The notes beneath the pieces were generated by a model. That model had not been told where the DNA came from. It did no database searches and worked only from the letters and a program-made list of their open reading frames with translations. From assembly GCA_000372225.1 (NCBI GenBank), contig AQTY01000011.1, forward strand, positions 1 through 53,556: a stretch of 53,556 bases of DNA. Direction: 5' to 3'. The stretch's first letter is position 1, and every line of letters starts with the position of its first letter. This DNA comes from Candidatus Nitromaritima sp. SCGC AAA288-L16 (lineage in GTDB: Bacteria; Nitrospinota; Nitrospinia; Nitrospinales; VA-1). This document shows positions 43,570 to 53,375 of the stretch, one piece after another. The position numbers and the translations under genes were made by a program.

Positions 43570-46199
43570 GTACGGTCGTCAAGAAAACGGTCCACTTCAA
43601 AATAAATGGTAAAGAGGCTTCTGCACCTGAAGGCACTGTGATCATCGAAGTTGCCAAACAGCACGGTGTTGAAATCACAAATCTTTGCTATAACCAGAAG
43701 CTCAAACCTTTCGCTGCCTGCCGCACTTGCATGGTAGACATACGGACTCCCGAAGGAAAAAAAGAACTCGTTTATTCCTGCACCCAGCCTGTAGCAGAGG
43801 GCATAGAAATTTTTACTTCCACTGAGGAAACTGACCGCTACAACGGTGCCTGTCTAGAAATGCTCCTAGTTGAGCACCCGTTGGATTGTCCCATTTGCGA
43901 TAAATCCGGTGTATGCCCACTTCAGGACAACACAGAGGCCTTGCAATTAGCCAATGGGCGATTTGAAATTCAACGCCGCAACGAACCCAGTGACAAATCA
44001 AACCCACTCATAGAATTCTATCTAAACCGTTGTATTATGTGCGGTTTATGCGTGCGAGCTTGCGATGAAATTCAAGGTGTACAGGCCCTGGACTTCCACG
44101 AAAGAGGTATGAAAACAACGATCGGCACAGCAAACCAAGAGCCACTGGACTGTGAGTTCTGTGGTCAATGCATAACGGTATGTCCAACCGGTGCCCTACT
44201 GGACATGTCTTCTCAAGAGCGCGGTTTAGCCGCTTTGTTTAAAACGAATCACAGTATTTGTGGTTACTGTTCTTGGGGCTGTACGGTACAAATAGAAACC
44301 AAAAAAAATAAAGTGGCGCGGTTTGTTGGAGACGAAACGAATGATTTGGGAATCAACGAGGGAAACCTTTGCGCCAAGGGACGTTTTGGACATGGCATTG
44401 TTCATAATGAAAACCGTATCAAATCACCTCTCATGAATATTGGGGGAACTTTCAAGGAAGTCAGTTGGGGCGAAGCCATTCAAACTATTGTCGATCGCGT
44501 TCAAGCAACGATTAATCGAAGTGGATCTGAGACAGTTGCTGGTATTGGTGGAGAAAAGTTAACCAACGAAGAAAGTTATCTTTTTCAGAAGTTGTTTCGC
44601 GGTTCATACGGATCTAACCAGATCACCAACCTCGCTAATATGAGAGCACCTTATGTAAATCGGTTCATGGTCCGGTGTTTTGAAAATGGCATCAACTCAA
44701 AGCCGGTAACAGAAATGGAAAAATCGGATGTGATCTTTGTATTCAACTCTGATCTACCCTCAGAATATCCTGTCGGCGGTAATTCGGCTCGTAAAGGAGC
44801 AATATTCACTGGCAGCGATATTATCATTGCGAATCCACGTAAAGTTATTTTGAAAAATGAAGCGAATATAGACATTCGCCTTAATTTTACCCTAGGATCA
44901 GATGCAGTCGTTGTAAACCGAATGTCTCGTATCTTGATTGACCAAGGCATAGTTAATACAAAAAAAATAAAGTCTGCTGTTCCAAATTATGATGAATTGG
45001 TACAGTCTTTAGCCTCATACACAGCGGAAGCTACGCAAAAAACGACAGGAATTTCAGATGAAGTGCTAACACGCGCGGCAAATAGGTTTGGACGCACAGC
45101 AGACAGGTACCTTCTCATTGGAAACGATATATTCGACACTGGACAAGGTGAGGATATTTTAAATGCTCTTCTTAATTTATCTATCCTTGCACACCATGGC
45201 GCGGAAGGCAGTGTCAGCATCTTCCCTCCTAGGGAACATTGCAACTCGCAAGGAGTTAATGACATGGGTTGCACACCTGAATTTCTCCCTGGATATAGTC
45301 CAATCACAGATTCCAGCGCTTTGTCCTCGCTAGCCAGCGAATGGGGTGTAGACTCTCTTCAGTTTAGTAGTGACAACCCTGCTAATGATCTGCTTAGAAA
45401 CTGCGCTGATGGGACTATTAAGTTTTTGCACATTGCAGGCGAAGACCCGGTTCACTCCTTTTACAAAGGATCCGAAATTAAAAATGCGCTTCAAACAGTC
45501 CCATTTCTCGTCGTTCAAGATGTCTATATGACAGAAACTGCAAAGTTGGCTGACATCATCCTTCCCACAACAACATACATTGAGAAAGAAGGGTCTTTCA
45601 CTAACATGACACGTCATGTGCAAAAAGTAACTACGGCAACATCACCGCAAAATCAATCACGTACAGACCACGATATTTTTGTTCAATTGGCAGAAGTATT
45701 TGGAAATAAACTTAAAAATTCTTCAGTCGCTGAAGTACAAGATGAGATATCAAAAATGGTTCCGATTTATAAGGGAACACTTCCTGGAACAAAGTCCAGA
45801 CAATGGAGTCCAGAAGGATTTAAGCATGCCCCTTGTTTCCAGATTCCAGGTGCGCCACAAGTAACGCAACGAAAGAAAGATTTTCCATTTCAACTAGTTT
45901 CCAACAACCATATGTTTCACATTGGAAGTTATACCCAATATGCAAAAGCATTAACGGACATCGGCCCAGAGTGCGTCGCAGAACTGCACCCTGAAGATGC
46001 GGAAGCCTTGGGTGTTAATGATGGCGACCGAATTGTGATTGAATCGAGCACCCATAAAGTGGAAGTTCCTATGGTAGCGAATACCGTTACAGTCAAGGGC
46101 ATGGTATATCTTCCTAAAAACTGGGTAGAGATACCAGTCAATATGCTTAGAAATGGCGAAGAAGGACCTGTTTCAATTAAAATATCAAAGGCAAATTAA
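43566..46199 (+). CDS. nuoG: NADH-quinone oxidoreductase subunit NuoG (molybdopterin-fold large subunit)
   Basis: The 877-residue protein carries the electron-wire clusters of complex I: a [2Fe-2S] domain ('CYNQKLKPFAACRTCMVD' core), the His-Cys [4Fe-4S] site 'HPLDCPICDKSGVCPLQDN', two ferredoxin-type sites 'CIMCGLCVRACDE' and 'CEFCGQCITVCPTGAL', the extra cluster 'CGYCSWGC', and then the molybdopterin-like domain and a final beta-barrel ('AELHPEDAEALGVNDGDRI'). In NuoG the last domains are structural. A formate-dehydrogenase-like role is an alternative, but the nuoE and nuoD neighbours favour NuoG. Confidence 0.9.
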   Translation: MSTVVKKTVHFKINGKEASAPEGTVIIEVAKQHGVEITNLCYNQKLKPFAACRTCMVDIRTPEGKKELVYSCTQPVAEGIEIFTSTEETDRYNGACLEMLLVEHPLDCPICDKSGVCPLQDNTEALQLANGRFEIQRRNEPSDKSNPLIEFYLNRCIMCGLCVRACDEIQGVQALDFHERGMKTTIGTANQEPLDCEFCGQCITVCPTGALLDMSSQERGLAALFKTNHSICGYCSWGCTVQIETKKNKVARFVGDETNDLGINEGNLCAKGRFGHGIVHNENRIKSPLMNIGGTFKEVSWGEAIQTIVDRVQATINRSGSETVAGIGGEKLTNEESYLFQKLFRGSYGSNQITNLANMRAPYVNRFMVRCFENGINSKPVTEMEKSDVIFVFNSDLPSEYPVGGNSARKGAIFTGSDIIIANPRKVILKNEANIDIRLNFTLGSDAVVVNRMSRILIDQGIVNTKKIKSAVPNYDELVQSLASYTAEATQKTTGISDEVLTRAANRFGRTADRYLLIGNDIFDTGQGEDILNALLNLSILAHHGAEGSVSIFPPREHCNSQGVNDMGCTPEFLPGYSPITDSSALSSLASEWGVDSLQFSSDNPANDLLRNCADGTIKFLHIAGEDPVHSFYKGSEIKNALQTVPFLVVQDVYMTETAKLADIILPTTTYIEKEGSFTNMTRHVQKVTTATSPQNQSRTDHDIFVQLAEVFGNKLKNSSVAEVQDEISKMVPIYKGTLPGTKSRQWSPEGFKHAPCFQIPGAPQVTQRKKDFPFQLVSNNHMFHIGSYTQYAKALTDIGPECVAELHPEDAEALGVNDGDRIVIESSTHKVEVPMVANTVTVKGMVYLPKNWVEIPVNMLRNGEEGPVSIKISKAN

Positions 46200-46245
46200 T
46201 TTGATAAAGGTCTGTTAAAATTTTTATTACTACTAGCACGACACT

Positions 46246-47436
46246 ATGTCTGACTTAAAAGAAAATTTACATACGGATCACATGGTCCTGAACATGGGAC
46301 CATCCCATCCGGCGACCCACGGCACGGTAAAATTTCTCTTAACCCTTGATGGAGAGACTGTGGTCGACATGACAGTGGAAGTCGGCTATCTGCATCGCGG
46401 ATTTGAAAAAATGTGTGAGAGTGTCAGCTACTCTAACGTTTTTCCCTATACCGACCGTTTGAATTACTGCTCGGCAATTATGAATAATATTGGCTACGCT
46501 TTGGCTGTCGAAAAATTGTGTGACCTTGAAGTTACAGAACGTTGTAAATACATTCGCGTGGTGACAAATGAACTTGCCCGCATTTCAGACCACTATACAA
46601 ATATCGCGGCGGCTGCCTTGGAACTCGGTGCTCTTACTGCTTTTATCTATTTTGTAGAGGCACGGGAACTTGTATGGGATCTTTTAGAAAAAGTCTGCGG
46701 AGCCAGACTAACATCTAATTATATCCGCGTCGGTGGTTTAATGTGCGACCTACCATCTAGATTCAACGATGACCTAGAGGCTACCTACCCAAAACTTGAT
46801 AAGTTGTTTGACGATGTAGACAAATTGCTCACAAAAAACCGTATCTTTCTAGACCGCATGCGTGATACAGGCGCCATTTCTAAAGAAGAAGCTATCTCTT
46901 GGGGGTTTACTGGTCCCTGCCTCAGGGCTTGTGGTATCGACTACGACATAAGAAAAAAACAACCCTACTTAGTATATGATCGTTTAAACTTTGACATTCC
47001 ATTAGGAACAACTGGTGACAACTTCGACCGCTACCTGGTTCGGATGGAGGAAATCAAACAAAGTCTAAAAATCATCAAACAAGCAATGAAGGATATGCCA
47101 GAAGGCCCCATCAATATAGACAACCCTTACCTTCGAATTCCATCCAAGCAGGATGTTTATTCTCAAATGGAGGAAATGATCGCCCACTTTAAAGTCGTTA
47201 TCGACGGTGTCAAACCACCCGTGGGAGAAGTCTACTATGCTACAGAAGCTGCGAATGGAGAACTCGGATTTTATATTGTTAGTGATGGGTCAGGAAAACC
47301 TTGGAAATGCCGAGTCAGGCCACCATGTTTTACTATGACTGGAGCGCTCCCAGAGCTTTGTAAGGGAGGCATGCTAGCCGACATAGTTCCCACCTTTGAT
47401 ATGCTCAATATGATCGGCGGCGAATGCGATAGGTAG
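46246..47436 (+). CDS. nuoD: NADH-quinone oxidoreductase subunit NuoD
   Basis: The 396-residue 49-kDa-type subunit helps form the quinone site with NuoB. It shows 'MGPSHPATHGTVKFLLTLDGE', 'VGYLHRGFEKMCES', 'PYTDRLNYCSA' and the C-terminal 'FDMLNMIGGECDR', all complex I features. It is a stand-alone D subunit, not a NuoCD fusion. It follows nuoG by 46 bases. Other complex I genes are not in the window after it. Confidence 0.96.
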   Translation: MSDLKENLHTDHMVLNMGPSHPATHGTVKFLLTLDGETVVDMTVEVGYLHRGFEKMCESVSYSNVFPYTDRLNYCSAIMNNIGYALAVEKLCDLEVTERCKYIRVVTNELARISDHYTNIAAAALELGALTAFIYFVEARELVWDLLEKVCGARLTSNYIRVGGLMCDLPSRFNDDLEATYPKLDKLFDDVDKLLTKNRIFLDRMRDTGAISKEEAISWGFTGPCLRACGIDYDIRKKQPYLVYDRLNFDIPLGTTGDNFDRYLVRMEEIKQSLKIIKQAMKDMPEGPINIDNPYLRIPSKQDVYSQMEEMIAHFKVVIDGVKPPVGEVYYATEAANGELGFYIVSDGSGKPWKCRVRPPCFTMTGALPELCKGGMLADIVPTFDMLNMIGGECDR

Positions 47437-47559
47437 CGCACCGGAAAATAATTTCCTCCTCGCTTATGCGCTAACATTTGAAACCTATGTTATAGTCTTT
47501 CAACTTTGGCCTGTTATTTTCCAAACCTACCTTAAGTCATCCTTAAAACTCCTTGTAAA

Positions 47560-48540
47560 ATGACAAAACTTTTAAAACTTATTTTTTTATTGATCGGTTG
47601 TTTATTACTTGGCTGGGCTGTTTCAACCGTTGACTTGTTGGCCGTTGCTGATCTTCTCATCAAGTTGGGTTATGGTTTTATAATAATTCTAATCCTTTAT
47701 AGCAGCGTCACTTGGGTTGACACCATTGCATGGAAAAATAATTTTAAACAAGAAGAAACTAGGCAGTTTAGTTTGTGGAGTTTATGGTGCATCCGACAAA
47801 TTGGCGAGGCCTACAATACCATTACACCCTTAGGAACTTTAGGAGGAGAACCCATCAAGGCCCAACTTTTAAAAGAAAGACATGGGCTCTCTCTGAAACA
47901 GGGGATGGCCTCCCAGGTGATAGCGCGTACCACATTTCTCATCGCCCTCATTTTATTCTTTATTCCCGGCATGTTTTTCACAATGCAATCCGAGATAATC
48001 TCCGAAAAAATAAAGATGGCCTGTCTTCTTGCGATGGGAATCCTCTCTATACTAATACTTTTTTTTCTTATTTTTCAAGTCACCGGAACTTTAGGTAAAT
48101 TAGCCAGATGGGCTTCCAATCATCCTCTTGGAAAAAAAATGGGTGTTTTTTTAAGCAAGCTCGAGCTATTAGATCAAGGTATTTCTTCTTACTACAAGAA
48201 CGATATTCTACGAGCTACAATCTCCGTATCTTATGCATTTGTCGGTTGGGTAATTGGGTTGGCGGAATTATACGTAACATTATATTTTCTTGGTTATAAT
48301 CTAAGCCTAACAGACTTGTGGCTCATCGAGGCTATGGCTCAATTAATTCGCAATGCGAGCTTTTTCATTCCTCTAAGCATTGGCGCTCAAGAAGGGGGGC
48401 TACTTCTGATATTTACAGCTCTGGGAATGCCGGGAACCTTGGGGATAACTGTCTCATTCGTAAGACGAATCAAGGAACTTCTTTGGGTCTGTTTCGGGCT
48501 TGCTCTAGGTTGGGGTACTGCATTTCATCCGGGAAAATGA
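47560..48540 (+). CDS. Flippase-like integral membrane protein (LPG synthase transmembrane-domain family)
   Basis: The 326-residue protein has about eight membrane helices and the family core 'IRQIGEAYNTITPLGTLGGEPIKAQLL' (TP.G..GGEP.K), as in the flippase half of MprF and in UPF0104/HpnL-like proteins. Members move lipids or help hopanoid transport. The soluble synthase part of MprF is absent. The gene starts 124 bases after nuoD and its link to complex I is likely incidental. Confidence 0.75.
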   Translation: MTKLLKLIFLLIGCLLLGWAVSTVDLLAVADLLIKLGYGFIIILILYSSVTWVDTIAWKNNFKQEETRQFSLWSLWCIRQIGEAYNTITPLGTLGGEPIKAQLLKERHGLSLKQGMASQVIARTTFLIALILFFIPGMFFTMQSEIISEKIKMACLLAMGILSILILFFLIFQVTGTLGKLARWASNHPLGKKMGVFLSKLELLDQGISSYYKNDILRATISVSYAFVGWVIGLAELYVTLYFLGYNLSLTDLWLIEAMAQLIRNASFFIPLSIGAQEGGLLLIFTALGMPGTLGITVSFVRRIKELLWVCFGLALGWGTAFHPGK

Positions 48541-48581
48541 AACCTCGGGGGAAATTTTATTTTTCGGAAAGCTCTCTCTTA

Positions 48582-48639
48582 TTCAATAAAAAAAGCTGGG
48601 AGCTACCATTTTAGAATAAACATTTTCCCATTCTAAAAT
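48582..48639 (-). terminator. Possible terminator region of tatA
   Basis: ATTTTAGAAT (48608-48617) and ATTCTAAAAT (48630-48639) form an AT-rich stem that includes the tatA stop codon. Further on, AGCTCCCAGCT is followed by TTTTTTTATTG on the minus strand. Each part is weak alone, but the place between two convergent genes suits a terminator. Confidence 0.3.
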
Positions 48640-49058
48640 ACATCGCGACTAACTCCTCTTTCGCGCCCTCTTCCACCAGGTGTTGATCTTAATGAATCAG
48701 TAAAAACATCATTTTGTTGGACTAGTCCATCATGAGCTGTTTTTATAGGAGATATCCTATCTTTTAAAATTCCATCAGCCACTTCGTCTATCATTTCAGC
48801 CTCTTTCTTCGCGGCCGCCTCTTCAGGTGTTAAAGTTTTATTGGCTGCCTCTACGGTCGCACCCGAATCTGATAACGCTGACTCACCATCAGGGGATCCT
48901 GGCTCTATTTCCCCGGCTTCGGCATCTTTCATAGACTTTTTAAAGTTTTTAATACTATTGCCAAACGCGCTACCAATTTCTGGAAGCTTCCCGGCACCAA
49001 AAATTATCATAATGATGACTAAAATAACCATCAATTCTGGAAAACCAATGCCCATCAT
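48633..49058 (-). CDS. tatA: Sec-independent translocase protein TatA with long tail
   Basis: TatA forms the twin-arginine export pore. The start 'MGIGFPELMVILVIIMIIFG' gives the single helix, followed by 'AGKLPEIGSAFGNSIKNFKKS' with the amphipathic helix. The tail is unusually long (141 residues in total, against the usual 60-90), being acidic and then basic ('RSTPGGRGRERG'). AAGGAGAT lies seven bases before the ATG. No TatB or TatC is nearby. Confidence 0.9.
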   Translation of the reverse strand: MMGIGFPELMVILVIIMIIFGAGKLPEIGSAFGNSIKNFKKSMKDAEAGEIEPGSPDGESALSDSGATVEAANKTLTPEEAAAKKEAEMIDEVADGILKDRISPIKTAHDGLVQQNDVFTDSLRSTPGGRGRERGVSRDVF

Positions 49059-49160
49059 AAGAGATATCTCCTTAATGAATTTGGAAGTGACAAAATGATA
49101 TCAGATAAGGCATAAATCAACAAGCTTTTGTAGCCCCCTCCTTTTTTCAATTACCACCGC

Positions 49161-49192
49161 AAATAAAAAGGGGGCCGATAACATCGGCCCCC
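49161..49192 (-). terminator. Rho-independent terminator of the small TPR-like gene
   Basis: GGGGGCCGAT (49170-49179) pairs with ATCGGCCCCC (49183-49192) around a three-base loop. On the minus strand it is followed by TTTTTATTT. It lies about 70 bases after the gene ending at 49264. Confidence 0.9.
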
Positions 49193-49263
49193 ATGAAGAA
49201 CTAGTTTTATATTTCTATCCTACACAACACCCTCAAAGGGCACCAATGTTTAAATTATAAAAA

Positions 49264-49623
49264 TTACATCCCAAGATGACCTTTTAAAATTGGCGAATTT
49301 AAAAGTTTCGTATTGCCTCCAGCTTTTTTTAGGGCAACTCCAAAATGCTTTGTAGCCACTCCATGCTGTCCGATTTTATCGTAACAAATCGCCTCGTTAA
49401 AATGGATTTCTCCAGAAGAGCCGTCAATTTTGGATGCCGCGCTAAAATGCATCAGCGCACCCTTATAATCCTTTTTGTTCCAACTAGCAATGCCTTCCTT
49501 GTTATGGCTAACTGCTTCTGGATTTGCACCTGAAGGCAATTTCATTGGACCCTCGGCAGCAAAGGCAGTCGTCGAAACCAAAAATAATACTAAAACCGCT
49601 AAAATCGAAAGAATATTTTTCAT
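49264..49623 (-). CDS. Small secreted TPR-like protein
   Basis: The 119-residue protein has a clear signal peptide ('ILAVLVLFLVSTTAFA') followed by an N-terminal 'EGPMKLPSG' and two to three TPR-like helices ('EGIASWNKKDYKGALMHFSA', 'GEIHFNEAICYDKIGQHGVA'). Small TPR proteins of this kind act as periplasmic scaffolds. No partner is indicated. A strong terminator follows it. Confidence 0.75.
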   Translation of the reverse strand: MKNILSILAVLVLFLVSTTAFAAEGPMKLPSGANPEAVSHNKEGIASWNKKDYKGALMHFSAASKIDGSSGEIHFNEAICYDKIGQHGVATKHFGVALKKAGGNTKLLNSPILKGHLGM

Positions 49624-49842
49624 TATCGTTTGTCCTCCACTAAGTCATTTTATTGCTTCTTAAAGTATCTGTATACCGATCAAATATAACATGCCTTATA
49701 TGCATTTCAAACCTACCTTTAAAAGGTTTTTACAACCCGGAGTAATAATTGACCCCATTTCAAAGAAGGTTTACTATAGAAACTTTAGAGAAGCAGGTCA
49801 TAATTAACCTTAACCCGTTGAAAATTTTATAAAAGTTATTTA

Positions 49843-50328
49843 ATGACTGATGAAGCAATAGTTGACGTTGAGAAGTTAGTTCGAGACAACTTAGATGGGA
49901 ATGGTTCGCTTGATCTAGAAAATCGGAAATTGTATGATGATGGTGTAATCAGACTTTCCAATCTTGAAGCGTTATCGCAGGCCACAAAGTTAATCCTAGG
50001 AGATAACGAAATCAGCGATAAAGGTGTAGCCGCCCTATGCAATTCGCCCTATCTTTCACAGCTAAAAACATTGAATTTAAAGTCAAACAAGGTCACAACT
50101 GAAGGGGCAAAACTGATTTCTCAGTCAGCAAATTGGTCCAATCTTGATCAACTTGTTTTAAAATTTAATGAGATAGGAGAAGAAGGGGCTATGCATCTTG
50201 CAAAATCAGAAGTCCTTTCAAACATTACCACCCTTGATTTGTTTAGAAATCATATTGGATCTGAAGGCGCAAAAGCCATAAAGTCTTCACCAAACTTAAA
50301 AAAACTTAGCCGGGTTCGCCTAGACTAA
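49843..50328 (+). CDS. Leucine-rich repeat protein (RI-like)
   Basis: A 161-residue protein with four to five leucine-rich repeats of the ribonuclease-inhibitor type, for example 'LKTLNLKSNKVTTEGAKLIS' and 'ITTLDLFRNHIGSEGAKAI'. It has no signal peptide, so it is probably cytoplasmic. It precedes a DUF5069 gene. The function is unknown; a protein-binding role is likely. Confidence 0.75.
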   Translation: MTDEAIVDVEKLVRDNLDGNGSLDLENRKLYDDGVIRLSNLEALSQATKLILGDNEISDKGVAALCNSPYLSQLKTLNLKSNKVTTEGAKLISQSANWSNLDQLVLKFNEIGEEGAMHLAKSEVLSNITTLDLFRNHIGSEGAKAIKSSPNLKKLSRVRLD

Positions 50329-50391
50329 ACCCCACATACTATTTTGGATACATTGCTAGTTGGTTTCCCTGTAGAAAAAAATCCATTTCAC

Positions 50392-50820
50392 ATGAATCTC
50401 GTTGAATCAATTCCCAGAAGTCCTAAAATAAAAATGAAGGGCCTTGTGATGATATCCCGCATGATAGATAAAGCAAGGGCGTACAATTCAAATACACTTG
50501 GCGAATATATATTCCCATGCCCTCTTGATAAAATCATCTTGGAGTTTCTGAATACTAACCACAAGGAGTTTGCTTACCAAACCCAAAATCTAAGCGACAA
50601 GGAAATGGCCTCTTGGATTGAAGAAAAATGTTTAAATCGGTCGAAAGACGACAAAGAGCACATCAATAAAAAAATATTGGATCGAAAACCTGACACTCCA
50701 GAAAGTTTGAATCGGTTCGATGTAATCCGAAATAAAATCAATCCTATTGCCAAAAACGTAACCACCTGGGTAGAGCTTATCGAGCTAGAAGAGAGCCAAA
50801 CCCTCCCCAAAATTACGTAA
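50392..50820 (+). CDS. DUF5069 domain protein
   Basis: A protein of about 142 residues from ATG 50392. 'ESIPRSPKIKMKGLVMISRMIDKARAY' (core PRSP...L..ISRMIDKARA) and 'LGEYIFPCPLDKIILEFL' are the DUF5069 hallmarks. An in-frame TTG at 50344 would add 16 residues that the family does not usually have. It overlaps the PBP1A start by one base (TAATG). The function of the family is unknown. Confidence 0.8.
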   Translation: MNLVESIPRSPKIKMKGLVMISRMIDKARAYNSNTLGEYIFPCPLDKIILEFLNTNHKEFAYQTQNLSDKEMASWIEEKCLNRSKDDKEHINKKILDRKPDTPESLNRFDVIRNKINPIAKNVTTWVELIELEESQTLPKIT

Positions 50821-53219
50821 TGCCAAAAACTGAAAAAGAAAAAATATCTAAGAAAAAAAAGAAATACCAAAAAAAAAGAAGGAGCGGTTTTTTTAAATGG
50901 CTATCCATAGGAGTGTTCTCTATTTTTTTAACTATCTTACTTGTTGGGTTTATTGGAACACTTGCCATTTACTATACGTTTACAGATCAATTACCTGACG
51001 TAAGAAAATTAAAAAGTTTTGAACCTAGCACCGTAACCCTCATGTATTCTGATCAAGATGAATTGATCGCCGAACTTTATCTCGAAAAAAGAATACTGGT
51101 TCCACTAAACAAAATTCCAGTCCAGTTAAAACAAGCTGCACTTGCGGTCGAAGATGCAAATTTTTATAGCCATATGGGAATCGACCTAAGAGCCATTTTT
51201 CGTGCCTTTCTTACCAATTTTAGGGCGGGGCGCATTGTAGAAGGCGGCAGCACAATAACCCAGCAGCTATCCAAAACACTTTTTCTTTCTCGCGAACGAT
51301 CACTTACACGAAAAATCAAGGAGGCCATTTTATCCGTCCGATTGGAACTGGTTTTCACAAAAGATGAAATTCTAGAAATGTATTTAAACCAGATTTATTA
51401 TGGTCATGGCAGTTATGGAGTCGAAGCTGCGGCACGCACATATTTTGGCAAAAATGTGGAAAACCTTACGCTTGATGAAGTTGCTCTCATTGCCGGACTC
51501 CCAAAATCACCCAACAACTATTCTCCCTATCGTAACCCAAAGCGCGCACGCTCCAGACGCAATCACGTTATACGTCGCATGGCTCAAGAGGGCTTTGTCA
51601 AACGTAACGAAGCTCAACAAGCAATGAAGAAGCAATTCAATCTTGGTGAAGTCACAAATATGCTCAATAAGGCCCCCTATTTCGTCGAATACATACGCCG
51701 ACAATTAATGACTATGTATGGCCGTAACAAAGTCTATAAAAGTGGGCTGAAAGTTTATACCACGCTAAACCTTGAAAAACAGATCATTGCCCAAATTGCA
51801 ACGAAAAAGAATCTACATATTGCTGACAAGCGCTACGGTTATCGAGGGCCATTGGGAACAATGGATATTTCTCTACAGGAAACCGTATTACAAGAAAATC
51901 TACGCGAGATAAATAGTTTTACAGAAGGAGTACTCCCAAAGGCAGGGTCGATCATCAAGGGATTGGTGAAATCAGTAGAAAGAGAATATCTTACTGTTTT
52001 GATTGGCCAAGGTGAAGGGATCATCGAACTAAAAGATATGAATTGGGCAAGAGAGCCTAACGTCAAAGTAGATGGCCGCTGGGCACGCATTAATCGAGTT
52101 GATAAAACTCTCCACCCTGGTGATAAAATAATGGTCAAGGTTCTAGGTGTTCATGAATCAGGATCTGTCTGGTCATTATCTTTGGAGCAAGAACCGGATG
52201 TGGAGTCTGCGCTAATCAGCATAGAACCCGATACTGGTCATATCAAAGCCATGATAGGTGGCTACAATTTCTCTAAAAGCCAATTTAATCGTGCCATACA
52301 GGCAGTTCGTCAACCTGGATCTGCATTTAAACCCATTGTTTATGCCACCGCCATTAGCAAAGGGTTTTCCCCCGCCAGCATCATTATAGATTCTCCCATT
52401 ATTTTTAAGGAAAAAGATCACTCTTTCGACAAATGGAAACCGGTCAACTTTGAGAAAAAGTTTTACGGGCCAACACCTTTACGTAAAGGGCTAGCGCATT
52501 CTAGAAACATCGTAACCGTGAAACTACTTCAAGAAATTGGCACGCGTTCAGTCATTCAAATGGCCAAAAATCTTGGAATAAATAGTCACCTAGAAAACAA
52601 TCTTTCGATTGGTCTGGGTTCATCTGGTGTCACACTACATGAACTAGTTTCAGCGTATTCTGCCTTTGCTAATAGTGGCATAAGAGTAGAATCTCAAGGT
52701 ATCCGCTATATAGAAAACCGAAATGGAGAAACGTTATTCAAAGAAAACCAAAGCAAAACCCAACCTATCACAAGCGGAGTGGCTCAGATTGTCACCAGTC
52801 TTCTGCAAAGTGTTGTTCAGGAGGGAACCGCTAAAAAAGTTCGTTCTCTTGGGCGACCCACTGCAGGAAAAACAGGGACAACAAACAACTACATAGATGC
52901 CTGGTTTTTAGGGTTCACCCCAAAATTACTAACAGGCGTTTGGGTGGGGAAAGATGATGTCGAACCTTTAGGAAAAAACGAAACAGGTTCTCGTACTGCG
53001 ATTCCTATCTGGTTAGAGTATATGAAAAACGCCTTAGTCCATACACCTATCCACAATTTCCCAGTCACACCTGAAACCGTATTTGCTAAGATTAACCCAG
53101 ACACGGGAAGTCTAACGAACTCAGAAGACTCAAAAGGTTTTTTTGAAATTTTCTTACAAGACAATCTTCCGAGTGGACGAAATGACCCCACAGAGCTTAT
53201 AACCAATTCTACCTTCTAG
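50820..53219 (+). CDS. mrcA: Penicillin-binding protein 1A (bifunctional peptidoglycan synthase)
   Basis: The 799-residue protein has a basic cytoplasmic tail, a membrane anchor (residues 30-58) and then the glycosyltransferase domain with 'VEDANFYSHMGIDL', 'GGSTITQQLSKTLFL' and 'EMYLNQIYYGHGSYGVEAAA'. A middle OB-like region follows and then the transpeptidase with the catalytic SxxK ('QPGSAFKPIVY'), SxN (SRN) and 'KTGTTNNYIDAWF'. All catalytic motifs are intact. It builds and cross-links peptidoglycan in the periplasm. Confidence 0.93.
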   Translation: MPKTEKEKISKKKKKYQKKRRSGFFKWLSIGVFSIFLTILLVGFIGTLAIYYTFTDQLPDVRKLKSFEPSTVTLMYSDQDELIAELYLEKRILVPLNKIPVQLKQAALAVEDANFYSHMGIDLRAIFRAFLTNFRAGRIVEGGSTITQQLSKTLFLSRERSLTRKIKEAILSVRLELVFTKDEILEMYLNQIYYGHGSYGVEAAARTYFGKNVENLTLDEVALIAGLPKSPNNYSPYRNPKRARSRRNHVIRRMAQEGFVKRNEAQQAMKKQFNLGEVTNMLNKAPYFVEYIRRQLMTMYGRNKVYKSGLKVYTTLNLEKQIIAQIATKKNLHIADKRYGYRGPLGTMDISLQETVLQENLREINSFTEGVLPKAGSIIKGLVKSVEREYLTVLIGQGEGIIELKDMNWAREPNVKVDGRWARINRVDKTLHPGDKIMVKVLGVHESGSVWSLSLEQEPDVESALISIEPDTGHIKAMIGGYNFSKSQFNRAIQAVRQPGSAFKPIVYATAISKGFSPASIIIDSPIIFKEKDHSFDKWKPVNFEKKFYGPTPLRKGLAHSRNIVTVKLLQEIGTRSVIQMAKNLGINSHLENNLSIGLGSSGVTLHELVSAYSAFANSGIRVESQGIRYIENRNGETLFKENQSKTQPITSGVAQIVTSLLQSVVQEGTAKKVRSLGRPTAGKTGTTNNYIDAWFLGFTPKLLTGVWVGKDDVEPLGKNETGSRTAIPIWLEYMKNALVHTPIHNFPVTPETVFAKINPDTGSLTNSEDSKGFFEIFLQDNLPSGRNDPTELITNSTF

Positions 53220-53375
53220 GAAACAACAAGCTGCTTACGAAGCTGACTCCATCAGGTTATTTTAATCAATTAAATTCAAGGCACCCTTAAACTAAAAAAA
53301 TTTATCAACTCTATTATGAAGTTGTGCTACCCCATAGCCCAATCATTTGATTAATCATCTACCTTTTTTCTATTT

